The position numbers and the translations under genes are program-made. 38,157 nucleotides of DNA from Deltaproteobacteria bacterium (lineage in GTDB: Bacteria; Desulfobacterota; Desulfarculia; Adiutricales; Adiutricaceae), in NCBI GenBank assembly GCA_031271165.1, contig JAISWF010000225.1, positions 1 to 38,157 on the forward strand. Reading direction: 5' to 3'. Positions 24,275-32,550 of this stretch are shown here, piece after piece (positions within the stretch are counted from its first letter, which is position 1; every line of letters begins with the position of its first letter). Below the pieces are notes generated by a model. It searched no databases. It was not told the origin of the DNA and worked only from the letters and a program-made list of their open reading frames with translations.

Positions 24275-25228
24275 TTACTCTGTCCAGACCCGGTATTCGG
24301 GGATAACCGTGGGGTCGTTTAATTTGGCTTCGGCCATGATGATCTGGTAAATGCCCAAACCGATGACTACGGCAACCGTTAAAGTCACCGCTTTAAGGGT
24401 CAGGGGGCTGATGCGGGTCCGATTCTGGGGCAGCAGGCTGTCGCGGCCGGAGAGAGAGGCCCGGCCCCAAAAAAATAGCCCGTCTCGCACAAATATCAAA
24501 AAGCGATTAATGGTAAAGCCTAAGAGCACGATTATCAGCCCTGAGGCATAGATCCTGGATACTTGATAGAGAGCCCCGGCGTTGTGGACGATCCAGCCCA
24601 GACCGGCTGTAGCTCCGGTCATTTCAGCGGCAATGAGAATGAAAAAAGCCATTTCAACCCCGATCCGGGCGCCGTTAAAAATGGACGGTGCCGTGGCCGG
24701 GATGATGACTTTGTAAAAAATTTGAATTTTTGAGGCTCCCATGCTGCGGGCCAGTTGGAGCAAGGCCGGGTCGATGTCTTTTAAGCCGGCTAGAGAACTA
24801 AAGAAGACCGGCCATAGCGCCACCCAGGCCAAAATAAGGATCTTTGGGGCTTCCCCCAGTCCAAAGAAAACCACCAACAGCGGAAACAGGCAATAGGGAT
24901 TAATCAAGCCGAAAACCCTAAAAAGGGGTTCCAAAGTCCAGCCCACCGACGGAAGCACTCTCCCCAAAAGATAAGACAGAATCGTTCCCGAAACCACGGC
25001 CAGACAAAGCCCGATCATGACTCTGGTCAAAGAGACCATGGTGTGGGTAAACAGAAAAGATTTTTGGAACATAACTACTGTGGTGGCTATCGTTTCCGAA
25101 AAGGAGGGCAGAAAGCTTTGGTCGACCAGGTTAAATCGGCCCGAGAGTTCCCAGACAATAACCAACAGGGCCAGCAAGCCATAGCGGGTTACTGGTCGGG
25201 TCAGAGCCTTTTTTGGGGACAATTTCAT
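24275..25228 (-). CDS. ABC transporter permease 3 of 4 (SsuC/TauC type)
   Basis: A 317-residue permease, longest of the set. The coupling loop ARSMGASKIQIFYKVIIPAT and the AAEMTGATAGLGWIVHNAGA block are clear. It differs in a C-terminal extension of about 60 residues with an additional hydrophobic helix (TLKAVTLTVAVVIGLGIYQI). Its ATG overlaps the stop of permease 2 by 4 nt (ATGA), showing translational coupling. Confidence 0.9.
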   Translation of the reverse strand: MKLSPKKALTRPVTRYGLLALLVIVWELSGRFNLVDQSFLPSFSETIATTVVMFQKSFLFTHTMVSLTRVMIGLCLAVVSGTILSYLLGRVLPSVGWTLEPLFRVFGLINPYCLFPLLVVFFGLGEAPKILILAWVALWPVFFSSLAGLKDIDPALLQLARSMGASKIQIFYKVIIPATAPSIFNGARIGVEMAFFILIAAEMTGATAGLGWIVHNAGALYQVSRIYASGLIIVLLGFTINRFLIFVRDGLFFWGRASLSGRDSLLPQNRTRISPLTLKAVTLTVAVVIGLGIYQIIMAEAKLNDPTVIPEYRVWTE

Positions 25229-26010
25229 AGTCCGGTATCTTGCCGCCAGGTAACGACCTTGGCCTCAAGGAATTTAAAAAGAGTGTCGATTAAAAGGCCG
25301 AACCCGACAATCAGAGCGGTTCCGGTATAGAGCTGGGGGATTTGGTAGTTGATCTGGGCGTTGATGATCATCCAGCCCAGACCTCGGGAAGCTCCGAGCA
25401 TTTCAGCGGGGATCAGCATAAAAAAGGCCGTGGCCGAGGCTTGACGCAGGCCGCTGAAAAGAAAGGCGGCCGACGAGGGGATGACGATGCGCCAAAGGAT
25501 GCTGATTCTGGTTAGCCCCATGCTTCGGGCTAGCTTGATGTGGAGTGGCTCGACTGATTTGACGCCCAAAGAGGCATTGTAAAGAATAGGCCATAATGAG
25601 ACCCAAAAAATCATGGCCACCTTGGAAAATTCACCCAGCCCAAATAACAGCATGAACACCGAAAACAGGGCAAAGGGGTTGAACTGGCCTAAAAACCGAA
25701 GAAGCGGACTGATTAAGCTCTCAAAGTTTTTAAACCAGCCCCCCAGCATGAATCCCAGCGGAACTCCCACCGCTACCGCCAAGATAAAACCGTAAAAGGC
25801 CCTGGTCAGCGAAATAAGACTGTGCTTGACCAAAAAGCCGTTGCCAGCCCATTTTAAAAAAGTTTTAACGATGACCAGAGGGGAAGCCACAAAGGTCTCC
25901 GGAGCCAGTTTGATCGAGCAGGCCAGCTGCCAGACGATAATAAACAGGACCAGAGAACCAAATTTATAGAAATAGTTTGTGAAAATACTTTCTTGTTTAA
26001 ATGTGCTCAT
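25225..26010 (-). CDS. ABC transporter permease 2 of 4 (SsuC/TauC type)
   Basis: A 261-residue permease with the coupling loop ARSMGLTRISILWRIVIPSS and the block IPAEMLGASRGLGWMIINAQ. Six membrane helices are expected. It starts 20 nt after the permease 1 stop and overlaps permease 3 by 4 nt. The substrate is not evident from sequence; related transporters import sulfonates, taurine, nitrate or pyrimidine precursors. Confidence 0.9.
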   Translation of the reverse strand: MSTFKQESIFTNYFYKFGSLVLFIIVWQLACSIKLAPETFVASPLVIVKTFLKWAGNGFLVKHSLISLTRAFYGFILAVAVGVPLGFMLGGWFKNFESLISPLLRFLGQFNPFALFSVFMLLFGLGEFSKVAMIFWVSLWPILYNASLGVKSVEPLHIKLARSMGLTRISILWRIVIPSSAAFLFSGLRQASATAFFMLIPAEMLGASRGLGWMIINAQINYQIPQLYTGTALIVGFGLLIDTLFKFLEAKVVTWRQDTGL

Positions 26011-26030
26011 AATTATTGCCCGGTCACCTT

Positions 26031-26900
26031 TTAATTGGTCTTGACTTCTTCTTTGTAGCCCAGGACGACCGCTTCCAAACGGTCGATCAAAAAGCTCAAA
26101 AGAAGACCCATCAAGGCTATGGTCACCACTCCCACGTAAATTCTAGGGATGTAATTGTTCATCGCTGAGTTGTGGACCAGCCAGCCCAGGCCGGCATTGG
26201 CGGCTAGCATTTCAGCGGCAATGAGAAACAAAAAGGCCGTGGTCGCTCCCATCCTCAGCCCCACCAAAAGCGAGGGCAAAGAGGCTGGGATGACAACTTT
26301 TCTGAATATAGTGGCCCGGCTGGCGCCCATGGATTTGGCGGTTTTAACCAAGAGAGGATTAACTCCGCCGACACCGTTGATGGTAGCTGTCAGGACCGGA
26401 AAGAGGCTGGACCAGAAAATAATGGCGAATTTGGCCAGTTCTCCGACCCCGAAAAGGAGAATAAATAATGGAAAAAGGGCGAAAGGGTTGATGGAGGCTA
26501 AAAGAGAGAGAAGCGGATTTATAAACCTGGTAAACCTGGGCAGCCAGCCCGAAAGGAAGATGGCCAGAGGAATGGCCACCGCCAAGGCCGCCACTAGACC
26601 CAGCAAGGCTCTTTGAGCCGAAGTGGCCGCATGAATGAACAAATCCCCTCGGCTGACCAAAGAGAGGGCATCGGCGCCGATGGTAGTCGGAGGCGGGATG
26701 AAAAGCGGATCGCAGAGTCCCAGCATCGGCGCCAGCTGCCAGATAATCAAAAAACCGATGATTCCGTACCAACCCATAAACTGCCTCAGGAGAGGCTCCG
26801 GCTGTTGTTTTGATGGCGGGACGGCGGGGCCGCTTAAAAGGTTTTGGGCTTCAATTGGGGTGGCGGCCAGCTCCCCTTTTGTGGAATGTTGTTCAATCAT
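26031..26900 (-). CDS. ABC transporter permease 1 of 4 (SsuC/TauC type)
   Basis: A 289-residue permease, first of the tandem set. It has a cytoplasmic N-terminal stretch of about 40 residues, then six helices. The coupling loop AKSMGASRATIFRKVVIPAS and the block AAEMLAANAGLGWLVHNSAM are clear. The ATG at 26900 has GGGGAG at 6 nt; a longer reading to 26963 lacks a ribosome site. It lies 164 nt after the nitrogenase-like beta subunit, same strand, with no terminator seen between. Confidence 0.9.
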   Translation of the reverse strand: MIEQHSTKGELAATPIEAQNLLSGPAVPPSKQQPEPLLRQFMGWYGIIGFLIIWQLAPMLGLCDPLFIPPPTTIGADALSLVSRGDLFIHAATSAQRALLGLVAALAVAIPLAIFLSGWLPRFTRFINPLLSLLASINPFALFPLFILLFGVGELAKFAIIFWSSLFPVLTATINGVGGVNPLLVKTAKSMGASRATIFRKVVIPASLPSLLVGLRMGATTAFLFLIAAEMLAANAGLGWLVHNSAMNNYIPRIYVGVVTIALMGLLLSFLIDRLEAVVLGYKEEVKTN

Positions 26901-27064
26901 TGCGGCTCCCCAGCGGCCGGTCAATTTTGAGCGATGTTTGTTTATGACCAACGTCTGGACCAAAAAAGACCGGCTTGGTTTCCCAGTTCAGGTTGCTGAA
27001 ATTTTCAGCAGATAAAGGTTATATAAGGGTTATTTGTTCTCAAAGAGATGTCTGACGATTGGCC

Positions 27065-28423
27065 TCAGACTGGTCCGGCAAAGCTGTGGGACATATCCTC
27101 CAGAAGGCCGATCCCACCACGAAAGCCGGCGTAGCTGCGATCGACCACCAGCCGATCGTAAGTTGGGTAAGAAACGCTCAAGTGGTGAGCCTCGCTTTCG
27201 GTTTTGGCGATGTACTTTTCCAGTGAGCTCCCTAAAACAACCTGGAGGGGCTGCTCCCTCATGGCCAGACGAATCCGGTGAGAATCATAGTCAAACAGGA
27301 CCCTGGGCACCGAAGTCCCTTCCAGGCCGGTGGTAATCAACCGCTGGATTTGCTCTCTTTGTTCCAGAGGCGGATCGTCGGTGACCACGGCCAATTCTGG
27401 GTTCCAACCAAGTTCGTTGGCTCCGTAGCGGACCAGTGAGATGACCGTGCGGCTGTCAGCGATAACGGCGGTAAAAGAATGAGGCATGGCGACCATGAAC
27501 ATCTCGGTTAAGTATTCCATAAACCGATAAACGTGTTGCTCTTCGCTGGCGATGACGGCTTCAATTTTTTTGCTCGGGACTTTGAGTTTTTTGCCCACTC
27601 GCCTCAAAAAGGCCGAGGTGTCTTTGGGCCCGATGGGTACATAACCAAAATGCTCAAACGGGGTACCGAAGCGGTCGTAGAGTTTTTGGGCGGCTTCCAA
27701 CCCCAGCCAGGGGTTAAGAACCAGGTTGAGGGAGGCTTCGGGAATAGCTTCCAGGGCTTTAAGGGAGGCAAAATCGGTAAACAAAGTGTTAACCTCAAGG
27801 CCGATGGAGTTAAGCAGGCGTTTAATGACCGCCAGTTCTCCTTTCCAGAATATGTGCTGGTTAGGAGCGATTCCCAAAATATTGACCAGCTTTTTGTTGG
27901 TTTTTTCTTTTTTAACCAACAATCCGTCGATTACTGAGTCCAAAAACATGTTGTAACCAAGGTAGCCGTTGCCGATAAAACCGCTGGTTTTAACGTGAAT
28001 TACCTTGGCTTGGTCCTTAAACTCGGCCACCACCGAATCGACGTCATCACCGATCAGGGCCGGAACGCAGCCTGAGATGACCACATAAAGTTCAGCTTTC
28101 ATGAGTTCGATGGTTGAAGCGATCAGACGGCGGAGTTTATCTTCCCCGCCAAAGACCACATGCTCTTCAATCAGCCCCGAGCAGGGCGTAGTGGTGGGAC
28201 CGATGGTCCCACCACTGTTGAGGCCGGAGGCATAAGTCAGACCGTGGGCGTTGGCCATCCCGCAACCTGACCCGGAATGGAGAATTGGTACGGCCCCGAA
28301 GACGGCCAAAGCTGCGCCGTAGGCGCCCCCCAGAGCGCAAGTGAACCGGGGGGCTTCGACCACTTCGGGGTAGGGGTTATTTTCCAACCCCTCGGGAGAA
28401 CTTTCCACCAATGTTAGACCCAT
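27065..28423 (-). CDS. Nitrogenase-like component 1 beta subunit (NifK/MarK-like)
   Basis: A 452-residue subunit of an oxidoreductase with the nitrogenase fold, probably pairing with the alpha subunit encoded 7 nt upstream. Three cysteines match the P-cluster ligands of NifK: Cys29 in APRFTCALGGAYGA, Cys54 in ILHSGSGCGMANAHG and Cys119 in VISGCVPALIGDDVDSV. FGGEDKLRRLI is also conserved. It is shorter than NifK (about 500-520), lacking the usual N-terminal extension. The ATG has AGGAGG 10 nt upstream. Sequence and absence of cofactor-assembly genes nearby speak against a true nitrogenase; relatives include methylthio-alkane reductase and other uncharacterised Nif-like reductases. Confidence 0.87.
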   Translation of the reverse strand: MGLTLVESSPEGLENNPYPEVVEAPRFTCALGGAYGAALAVFGAVPILHSGSGCGMANAHGLTYASGLNSGGTIGPTTTPCSGLIEEHVVFGGEDKLRRLIASTIELMKAELYVVISGCVPALIGDDVDSVVAEFKDQAKVIHVKTSGFIGNGYLGYNMFLDSVIDGLLVKKEKTNKKLVNILGIAPNQHIFWKGELAVIKRLLNSIGLEVNTLFTDFASLKALEAIPEASLNLVLNPWLGLEAAQKLYDRFGTPFEHFGYVPIGPKDTSAFLRRVGKKLKVPSKKIEAVIASEEQHVYRFMEYLTEMFMVAMPHSFTAVIADSRTVISLVRYGANELGWNPELAVVTDDPPLEQREQIQRLITTGLEGTSVPRVLFDYDSHRIRLAMREQPLQVVLGSSLEKYIAKTESEAHHLSVSYPTYDRLVVDRSYAGFRGGIGLLEDMSHSFAGPV

Positions 28424-28429
28424 GTTGAG

Positions 28430-29935
28430 TTAAGCCTCCTTGCGGTGGTAGTAGTGAGGATCGGGCTGCTGATACCACCAGTCTTTGTAGGGATCCTCGG
28501 TCTTGGCCAACATGGTGTTTTGAAAAGAGCGGTTTTTGGTCGCCTGAAGCAAAAATGAGCCGCAAGCCACCGCCCCGGCATAGCCGGCCTGAGTGCTCCA
28601 GATCCGGCCGTCACCTCTTAAAGCGTGGATTCTGGTCATGCCCTTTTCGCGTTTGTAGGCGCTTCCCTGGAAGGGGCAGGACAAGATCATGTCGGGATCG
28701 AATTTCCGGGCCGTGTGAGCGACTTCGGCCGCCTGGAAGGTGTTGACGATGATATCGAAGTCGCCGATCCTTTTGAGGAGCTGTTCGACATCCTCCAGTA
28801 GCAGATCATCAAAGTCCTGGCAGAGAGCCACCGGAGTGGAGACGCCCAGTTCGTGGAAAAAGGGCGTTTGGGTGACCAGCCGGCCCTGACCCAGGGAGCC
28901 CATGATCCGGAAACTGCCGCCGTTTTTGGACTTGATTTCGGCAAAGTCGCTTTTGATTCTGTCCATCCTGGGCTCCCAGTGGGCCCTTTCTTCTTTGATG
29001 ACCTTTTCGACTTTCTTTTCCAAGTTCAGGAGCCGGCCGATGGTTCTGAGCCATTCATCGGTGTTGGCCAGTCCAATCGGAGAAGGATAGAGGAAGTAGG
29101 GCACTCCAAACTTTTGTTCTAAACCCCGCGACAGGTAATCGGTATAGGTAGGGCAGACCGGAGCGGTCAGGGCCGCTTGGCTGAGGTTTTCAAAGTCCTC
29201 GACTGAGGCGAATTCCGGGACAAAGTTGGCCCGCAGGCCGATTTTGCCTAGGAGCCGGGAGATTTCCTGGCGATCCTGCCAGGTGTAGCTGAGCATACTG
29301 GCCACGTTAATCAGGTCAGGCTGCTTTTTGGTCGGTTCCTTGACCAAGTATTTGAGTATGCCGTGCCAGAAGGCGTCGTACCCGGTTTGGATGATGCGCG
29401 AACGGATGCCCTCGCAGTGGATCGGAACGATGGTGGCTTTAATACGAGGCTGGAGATCGCCGACCACCCCTTCGACGTCTTCACCGATGATGCCGGAAGC
29501 GCAGGAGGTGAGGATAAAGATGGCTTTGGGGTCGTGGCGGCGCTGGGCTTCCTCAATGGCGAAACGCAGCTTGTCGGAGGCTCCGTAAATAACGTCGCGC
29601 TCGTTTAAGTTGGTAGTCAGCCAGTGAAAGTCGAAGTCGGCCTTGCGATTAAGACCGGTCCACAGTCGGCGGTAGACCTCCCGGTAAATGTTGGCCGGAG
29701 CCGAGCAGCCTACCGGGCCATGGATAATCATGACCGAATCCTTGATGGTGGCCACCCGTACGGTCAGGTAGAAGTTTAGAAGGCAGCCGGAGTTCTGCTG
29801 GAAATTGCGTTCGCAATTTCTAAGCGTTCCCTCCTTGGCTTGGGCTATCAGTTCGCTGGCCTTACCGCTGAAAGCGTTAATGCCGTTGGCTCGCTGTTCC
29901 CTGGTTGGGCAAGTGTTGTCGTCGAGATTGATCAC
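28430..29935 (-). CDS. Nitrogenase-like component 1 alpha subunit (NifD/MarD-like)
   Basis: A 501-residue catalytic subunit. P-cluster-type cysteines are present: Cys51 (QQNSGCLLNF), Cys77 (IHGPVGCSAP) and Cys145 (TSCASGIIGEDVEGV). The residues matching both cofactor ligands of NifD are also kept: Cys261 in APVCPTYTDYLSRGLEQKFG, aligning with the NifD cysteine before YISRHMEEKYG, and His437 in GMTRIHALRGDG. So it should hold a P-cluster-like centre and an active-site metal cluster, unlike protochlorophyllide reductases. The start is a GTG at 29935 with AAGGAGG 5 nt upstream; a TTG 17 codons earlier has no ribosome site. It ends 7 nt before the beta subunit gene. The substrate is unknown; a reduced carbon-sulfur bond is the leading inference. 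Confidence 0.88.
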   Translation of the reverse strand: MINLDDNTCPTREQRANGINAFSGKASELIAQAKEGTLRNCERNFQQNSGCLLNFYLTVRVATIKDSVMIIHGPVGCSAPANIYREVYRRLWTGLNRKADFDFHWLTTNLNERDVIYGASDKLRFAIEEAQRRHDPKAIFILTSCASGIIGEDVEGVVGDLQPRIKATIVPIHCEGIRSRIIQTGYDAFWHGILKYLVKEPTKKQPDLINVASMLSYTWQDRQEISRLLGKIGLRANFVPEFASVEDFENLSQAALTAPVCPTYTDYLSRGLEQKFGVPYFLYPSPIGLANTDEWLRTIGRLLNLEKKVEKVIKEERAHWEPRMDRIKSDFAEIKSKNGGSFRIMGSLGQGRLVTQTPFFHELGVSTPVALCQDFDDLLLEDVEQLLKRIGDFDIIVNTFQAAEVAHTARKFDPDMILSCPFQGSAYKREKGMTRIHALRGDGRIWSTQAGYAGAVACGSFLLQATKNRSFQNTMLAKTEDPYKDWWYQQPDPHYYHRKEA

Positions 29936-30028
29936 TATGGCCTCCTTGGTCCGGGGGTAGCCCGGGCAGGAAATTGACCCTGACAAGGGTTAGAAGAAAT
30001 ATTTAACTTAACCAATCAATTAAGCCTA

Positions 30029-30967
30029 TTAAATCAAAGCTCCAGGCGAACGGACCTCACCTTGTTCAATGGCAAGGATCTGATCCGACCATTTGGTGGC
30101 CCAGTCCCTGAGTTCCTTGGGGTCCAGGGGTTTGGGGGTGACCGAAACATCGTGGGCCTCGACCCGTTTGGCCAGCTCGCGGTAGACTTTCGCCTGCTCG
30201 GAATTAGGGGCCGCCTCAATGGTGGTCTTGCCTCCCAGCTCACTCTGGGTGACGGTAATGGAGCGGGGAACATACTGCAGGACCTGGGTTTGGGTTTGAG
30301 CGACAAAATCGTCAATGATGGCTTTTTGGTAGCCGCTGGAGACGGAATTGGCGATCACTCCTCCCAGAAGAGCTCCCCCGCTGTTGGAGTACTTTTGAAT
30401 GCCTTTAAAGAGATTGTTGGCCGCATAGATGGCCATAAAATCCGACGAAGAGACTGTAAAAACGTGCTGGGCAATGCCTTCTCGGATGGGTACGGCAAAA
30501 CCTCCGCAGACTACGTCCCCTAAAACGTCGTAAATGACATAGTCCAAATCAAGTTCTTCGTATATATTTTGCTGCTTTAGCAGCTGAACGGCAGTGATGA
30601 TTCCGCGCCCGGCGCAGCCCACCCCAGGTGAGGGCCCCCCGGCTTCGACGCAGTAAATACCGTTATAGCCCTCAAAGATGGCCTCCTGGGCCTCGACCCG
30701 GCCTTTTTCCCGTAAAAGATCCAAGATGGTGGGGATGTAAGTTCCGTCTCGCAGAGTGTTGGTGGAATCGGCCTTGGGGTCGCAACCGAACTGCATGACT
30801 TTGTAGCCCAGATCCGAGAGGGCGGCGCTGAGATTGGAGGTGGTAGTGGATTTACCGATGCCTCCCTTACCATAGATAGCAATTTGTTTGAGCTTTTTAG
30901 GCTTCTTAGTTCCGTTGCCCTTGCTAACGCTTTTAGCTCCGCCTTTGCCGTTACTTTTTCCGGCCAT
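30029..30967 (-). CDS. NifH-like reductase iron protein
   Basis: A 312-residue ATP-dependent electron donor to the NifDK-like partner. The P-loop is [20 protein letters not shown] (31-50). The bridging iron-sulfur ligands Cys118 ([16 protein letters not shown]) and Cys154 ([18 protein letters not shown]) are conserved, as is [11 protein letters not shown]. Residues 1-26 are an unusual Gly/Lys/Ser-rich extension ([20 protein letters not shown]), missing from standard NifH. Start: ATG 30967, 9 nt after GGAG; earlier in-frame starts lack a ribosome site and lie in a palindrome. It is 94 nt upstream of the alpha subunit gene. A terminator-like hairpin and a perfect palindrome precede it, so it may have its own promoter. 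Confidence 0.92.
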   Translation of the reverse strand: MAGKSNGKGGAKSVSKGNGTKKPKKLKQIAIYGKGGIGKSTTTSNLSAALSDLGYKVMQFGCDPKADSTNTLRDGTYIPTILDLLREKGRVEAQEAIFEGYNGIYCVEAGGPSPGVGCAGRGIITAVQLLKQQNIYEELDLDYVIYDVLGDVVCGGFAVPIREGIAQHVFTVSSSDFMAIYAANNLFKGIQKYSNSGGALLGGVIANSVSSGYQKAIIDDFVAQTQTQVLQYVPRSITVTQSELGGKTTIEAAPNSEQAKVYRELAKRVEAHDVSVTPKPLDPKELRDWATKWSDQILAIEQGEVRSPGALI

Positions 30968-30998
30968 AGAATTAAACTCCATTAATGGTTGAATAAAT

Positions 30999-31025
30999 GA
31001 TATAGCCAATTAAATTGGCTATATC
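30999..31025. promoter_or_regulatory. Perfect palindrome upstream of the nifH-like gene
   Basis: GATATAGCCAAT (30999-31010) and ATTGGCTATATC (31014-31025) form a perfect 12-bp inverted repeat with a 3-nt centre. It lies 32 nt before the ATG at 30967. It has no T-run on the minus strand, so it is not a typical terminator. It could be a dimeric regulator's operator or an mRNA stability hairpin that raises the level of the iron protein relative to the upstream transporter genes. Confidence 0.6.
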
Positions 31026-31053
31026 GGAAAAAATGACCCAAAAATGATTTGGG
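31026..31053 (-). terminator. Weak intrinsic terminator after binding-protein gene 1
   Basis: On the minus strand CCCAAA, loop TCATT, TTTGGG (+31053 down to 31037) is followed by TCATTTTTT. The 6-bp stem is A+T-rich. It lies 149 nt after the stop of the binding protein and 59 nt before the nifH-like start. Partial termination here would separate transporter and reductase expression. Confidence 0.45.
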
Positions 31054-31201
31054 AAGATTATTTTTTTAAAGCCTCCGGCTAAAATCAAGGGCCAAGTTGT
31101 TATTAATCGGCCGGCAGCTGCTGCGGACCAGGAAAACCGAAGGTTTATGGGGACTCCCGGTTAAAAACCCTTTCCATACAGCTTTGGGCCGGGCTTTTTG
31201 A

Positions 31202-32479
31202 CTACTTGCGGGCCAGAGTTTGCTCGCCAATCACCGAGCTGTTGGTTTGGTTGGAGCTGGTATTGGTGATGGTTTCTATTTGGGCCTCGGTTTGCGTTGT
31301 TTCGCCAGAGTGAGCTGAAGGTGAGATTGTTCCTTGAGCGGACTGGGAGTTCAGATTAGAGTTCTTATTTAAAGCGGACGGGTTGACCTCATACTGCTCA
31401 AAGTCGTGAACAACTAGATCTGATGGTTTAAGTTTGCCTTTGGGAATGACATCGTGCTCTTCGAGATCTTCAAGCCAGGGAATGATCTGATTGTCGATGA
31501 TTTGAAGATCGGTTGCGTAGTAATGATTGGCTGAAACTGGGACTCCAATGACTTCCTGGGTCCAGAGCCGGGCCTGCTCGGGGTTTTCGTTTATATATTT
31601 TTGACCCCTGGCAATGGCCCGGGCAAAGCCTTTGACGGTCTCGTGGTTATTTTTGATGAATTCTTCGGTAAAAACATAGAAGTTAAGTCCAGCTACCTGA
31701 GGGTCCAACCCGGCTTCCAGGGAATCGGCTATTTTAAGGTTATTGGCTTCCAGCATTCCTTTGTAGAATGGGGGATGAACGCCGCCGACATCGGTTAACC
31801 CCTGTTTGAGGGCCTGGATGGCCTGGACGTCAGGCATCATGACCCATTCGACCTTGTCTCTGGGGACCCCGTAGTGATCCAAAATACGATTGGCCAGAAA
31901 ATCAGAGCAAGACGAGGTGTTGATGATGGAGAACTTCAAAGTTCCGGGAATGTCTTTGAGATCAGCAAAACTTTTGACGTTGGGATATTTTTCTGGATTG
32001 ACAAACCACCACATGTGCCGGAAAGTAGGATCGATGTCGTCAGCAGGCTCAATGTCGGCCCGGACCACTCCTTTAAATGGAGCCCCGCCGTTAATGGCTA
32101 CGGCCAAAGCGTTGGGATGGAGCGAGGTGACGTCGTTGTCTCCGTTGATAATGGAGGGCACTCTTTGGGGCGGCTGCAGTTCTCCGGTGAAAACCAGTTT
32201 GATGCCTTCTTCCTTGAAGTAGCCCAGCTTGTCGGTTATCAGCCAAGGAGCCAAAGAGCAGTCCTTTCGGCTGAAGGTCTTGATGACTTTGAGTTCAGGT
32301 TCGCTGTTTGGAGCGGACGGTTGGGAAGCGCTTGGCGCAGCCTTTTGACCGGCATTGGCCGATAAATTTTCGGAAGGGGAGGTATCCTTGGTGCGGCCCA
32401 GGAAAGCCCCGACCACTATGAGCACGACGACCAGCGCAGCAAAGGCGATGGTTATTTTGCTCTTTTTGGTGACAGCCAT
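31202..32479 (-). CDS. ABC transporter substrate-binding protein 1 (TauA/SsuA-like)
   Basis: A 425-residue exported binding protein. An N-terminal hydrophobic segment (IAFAALVVVLIVVGAFLGR) anchors it or serves as signal; no lipobox Cys follows. A Ser/Ala/Pro-rich linker precedes the binding fold from about 62 (LKVIKTFSRKDCSLAPWL, DKLGYFKEEGIKLVFTGE, NDVTSLHPNALAVAINGGAP). Residues about 376-425 form an Asn/Ser/Thr-rich tail of unknown purpose. The ribosome site is GGAG before ATG. It is preceded by the ATPase gene on the same strand and followed by the nifH-like gene, so it likely supplies substrate to the nitrogenase-like enzyme. Confidence 0.88.
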   Translation of the reverse strand: MAVTKKSKITIAFAALVVVLIVVGAFLGRTKDTSPSENLSANAGQKAAPSASQPSAPNSEPELKVIKTFSRKDCSLAPWLITDKLGYFKEEGIKLVFTGELQPPQRVPSIINGDNDVTSLHPNALAVAINGGAPFKGVVRADIEPADDIDPTFRHMWWFVNPEKYPNVKSFADLKDIPGTLKFSIINTSSCSDFLANRILDHYGVPRDKVEWVMMPDVQAIQALKQGLTDVGGVHPPFYKGMLEANNLKIADSLEAGLDPQVAGLNFYVFTEEFIKNNHETVKGFARAIARGQKYINENPEQARLWTQEVIGVPVSANHYYATDLQIIDNQIIPWLEDLEEHDVIPKGKLKPSDLVVHDFEQYEVNPSALNKNSNLNSQSAQGTISPSAHSGETTQTEAQIETITNTSSNQTNSSVIGEQTLARK

Positions 32480-32550
32480 GATTTTTTTCTCCTGTATCGG
32501 GCCAATTGGTCAAAGCCCGGTTGGAATTTTTAGAAAGATTAAAATGAAAG

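Noticed and set aside
27065-30967. Call as a true nitrogenase (nifHDK)
   Set aside because: Subunits are divergent, the beta subunit is short, no nifE, nifN or nifB is nearby, and the genes sit inside an organic-solute importer cluster.
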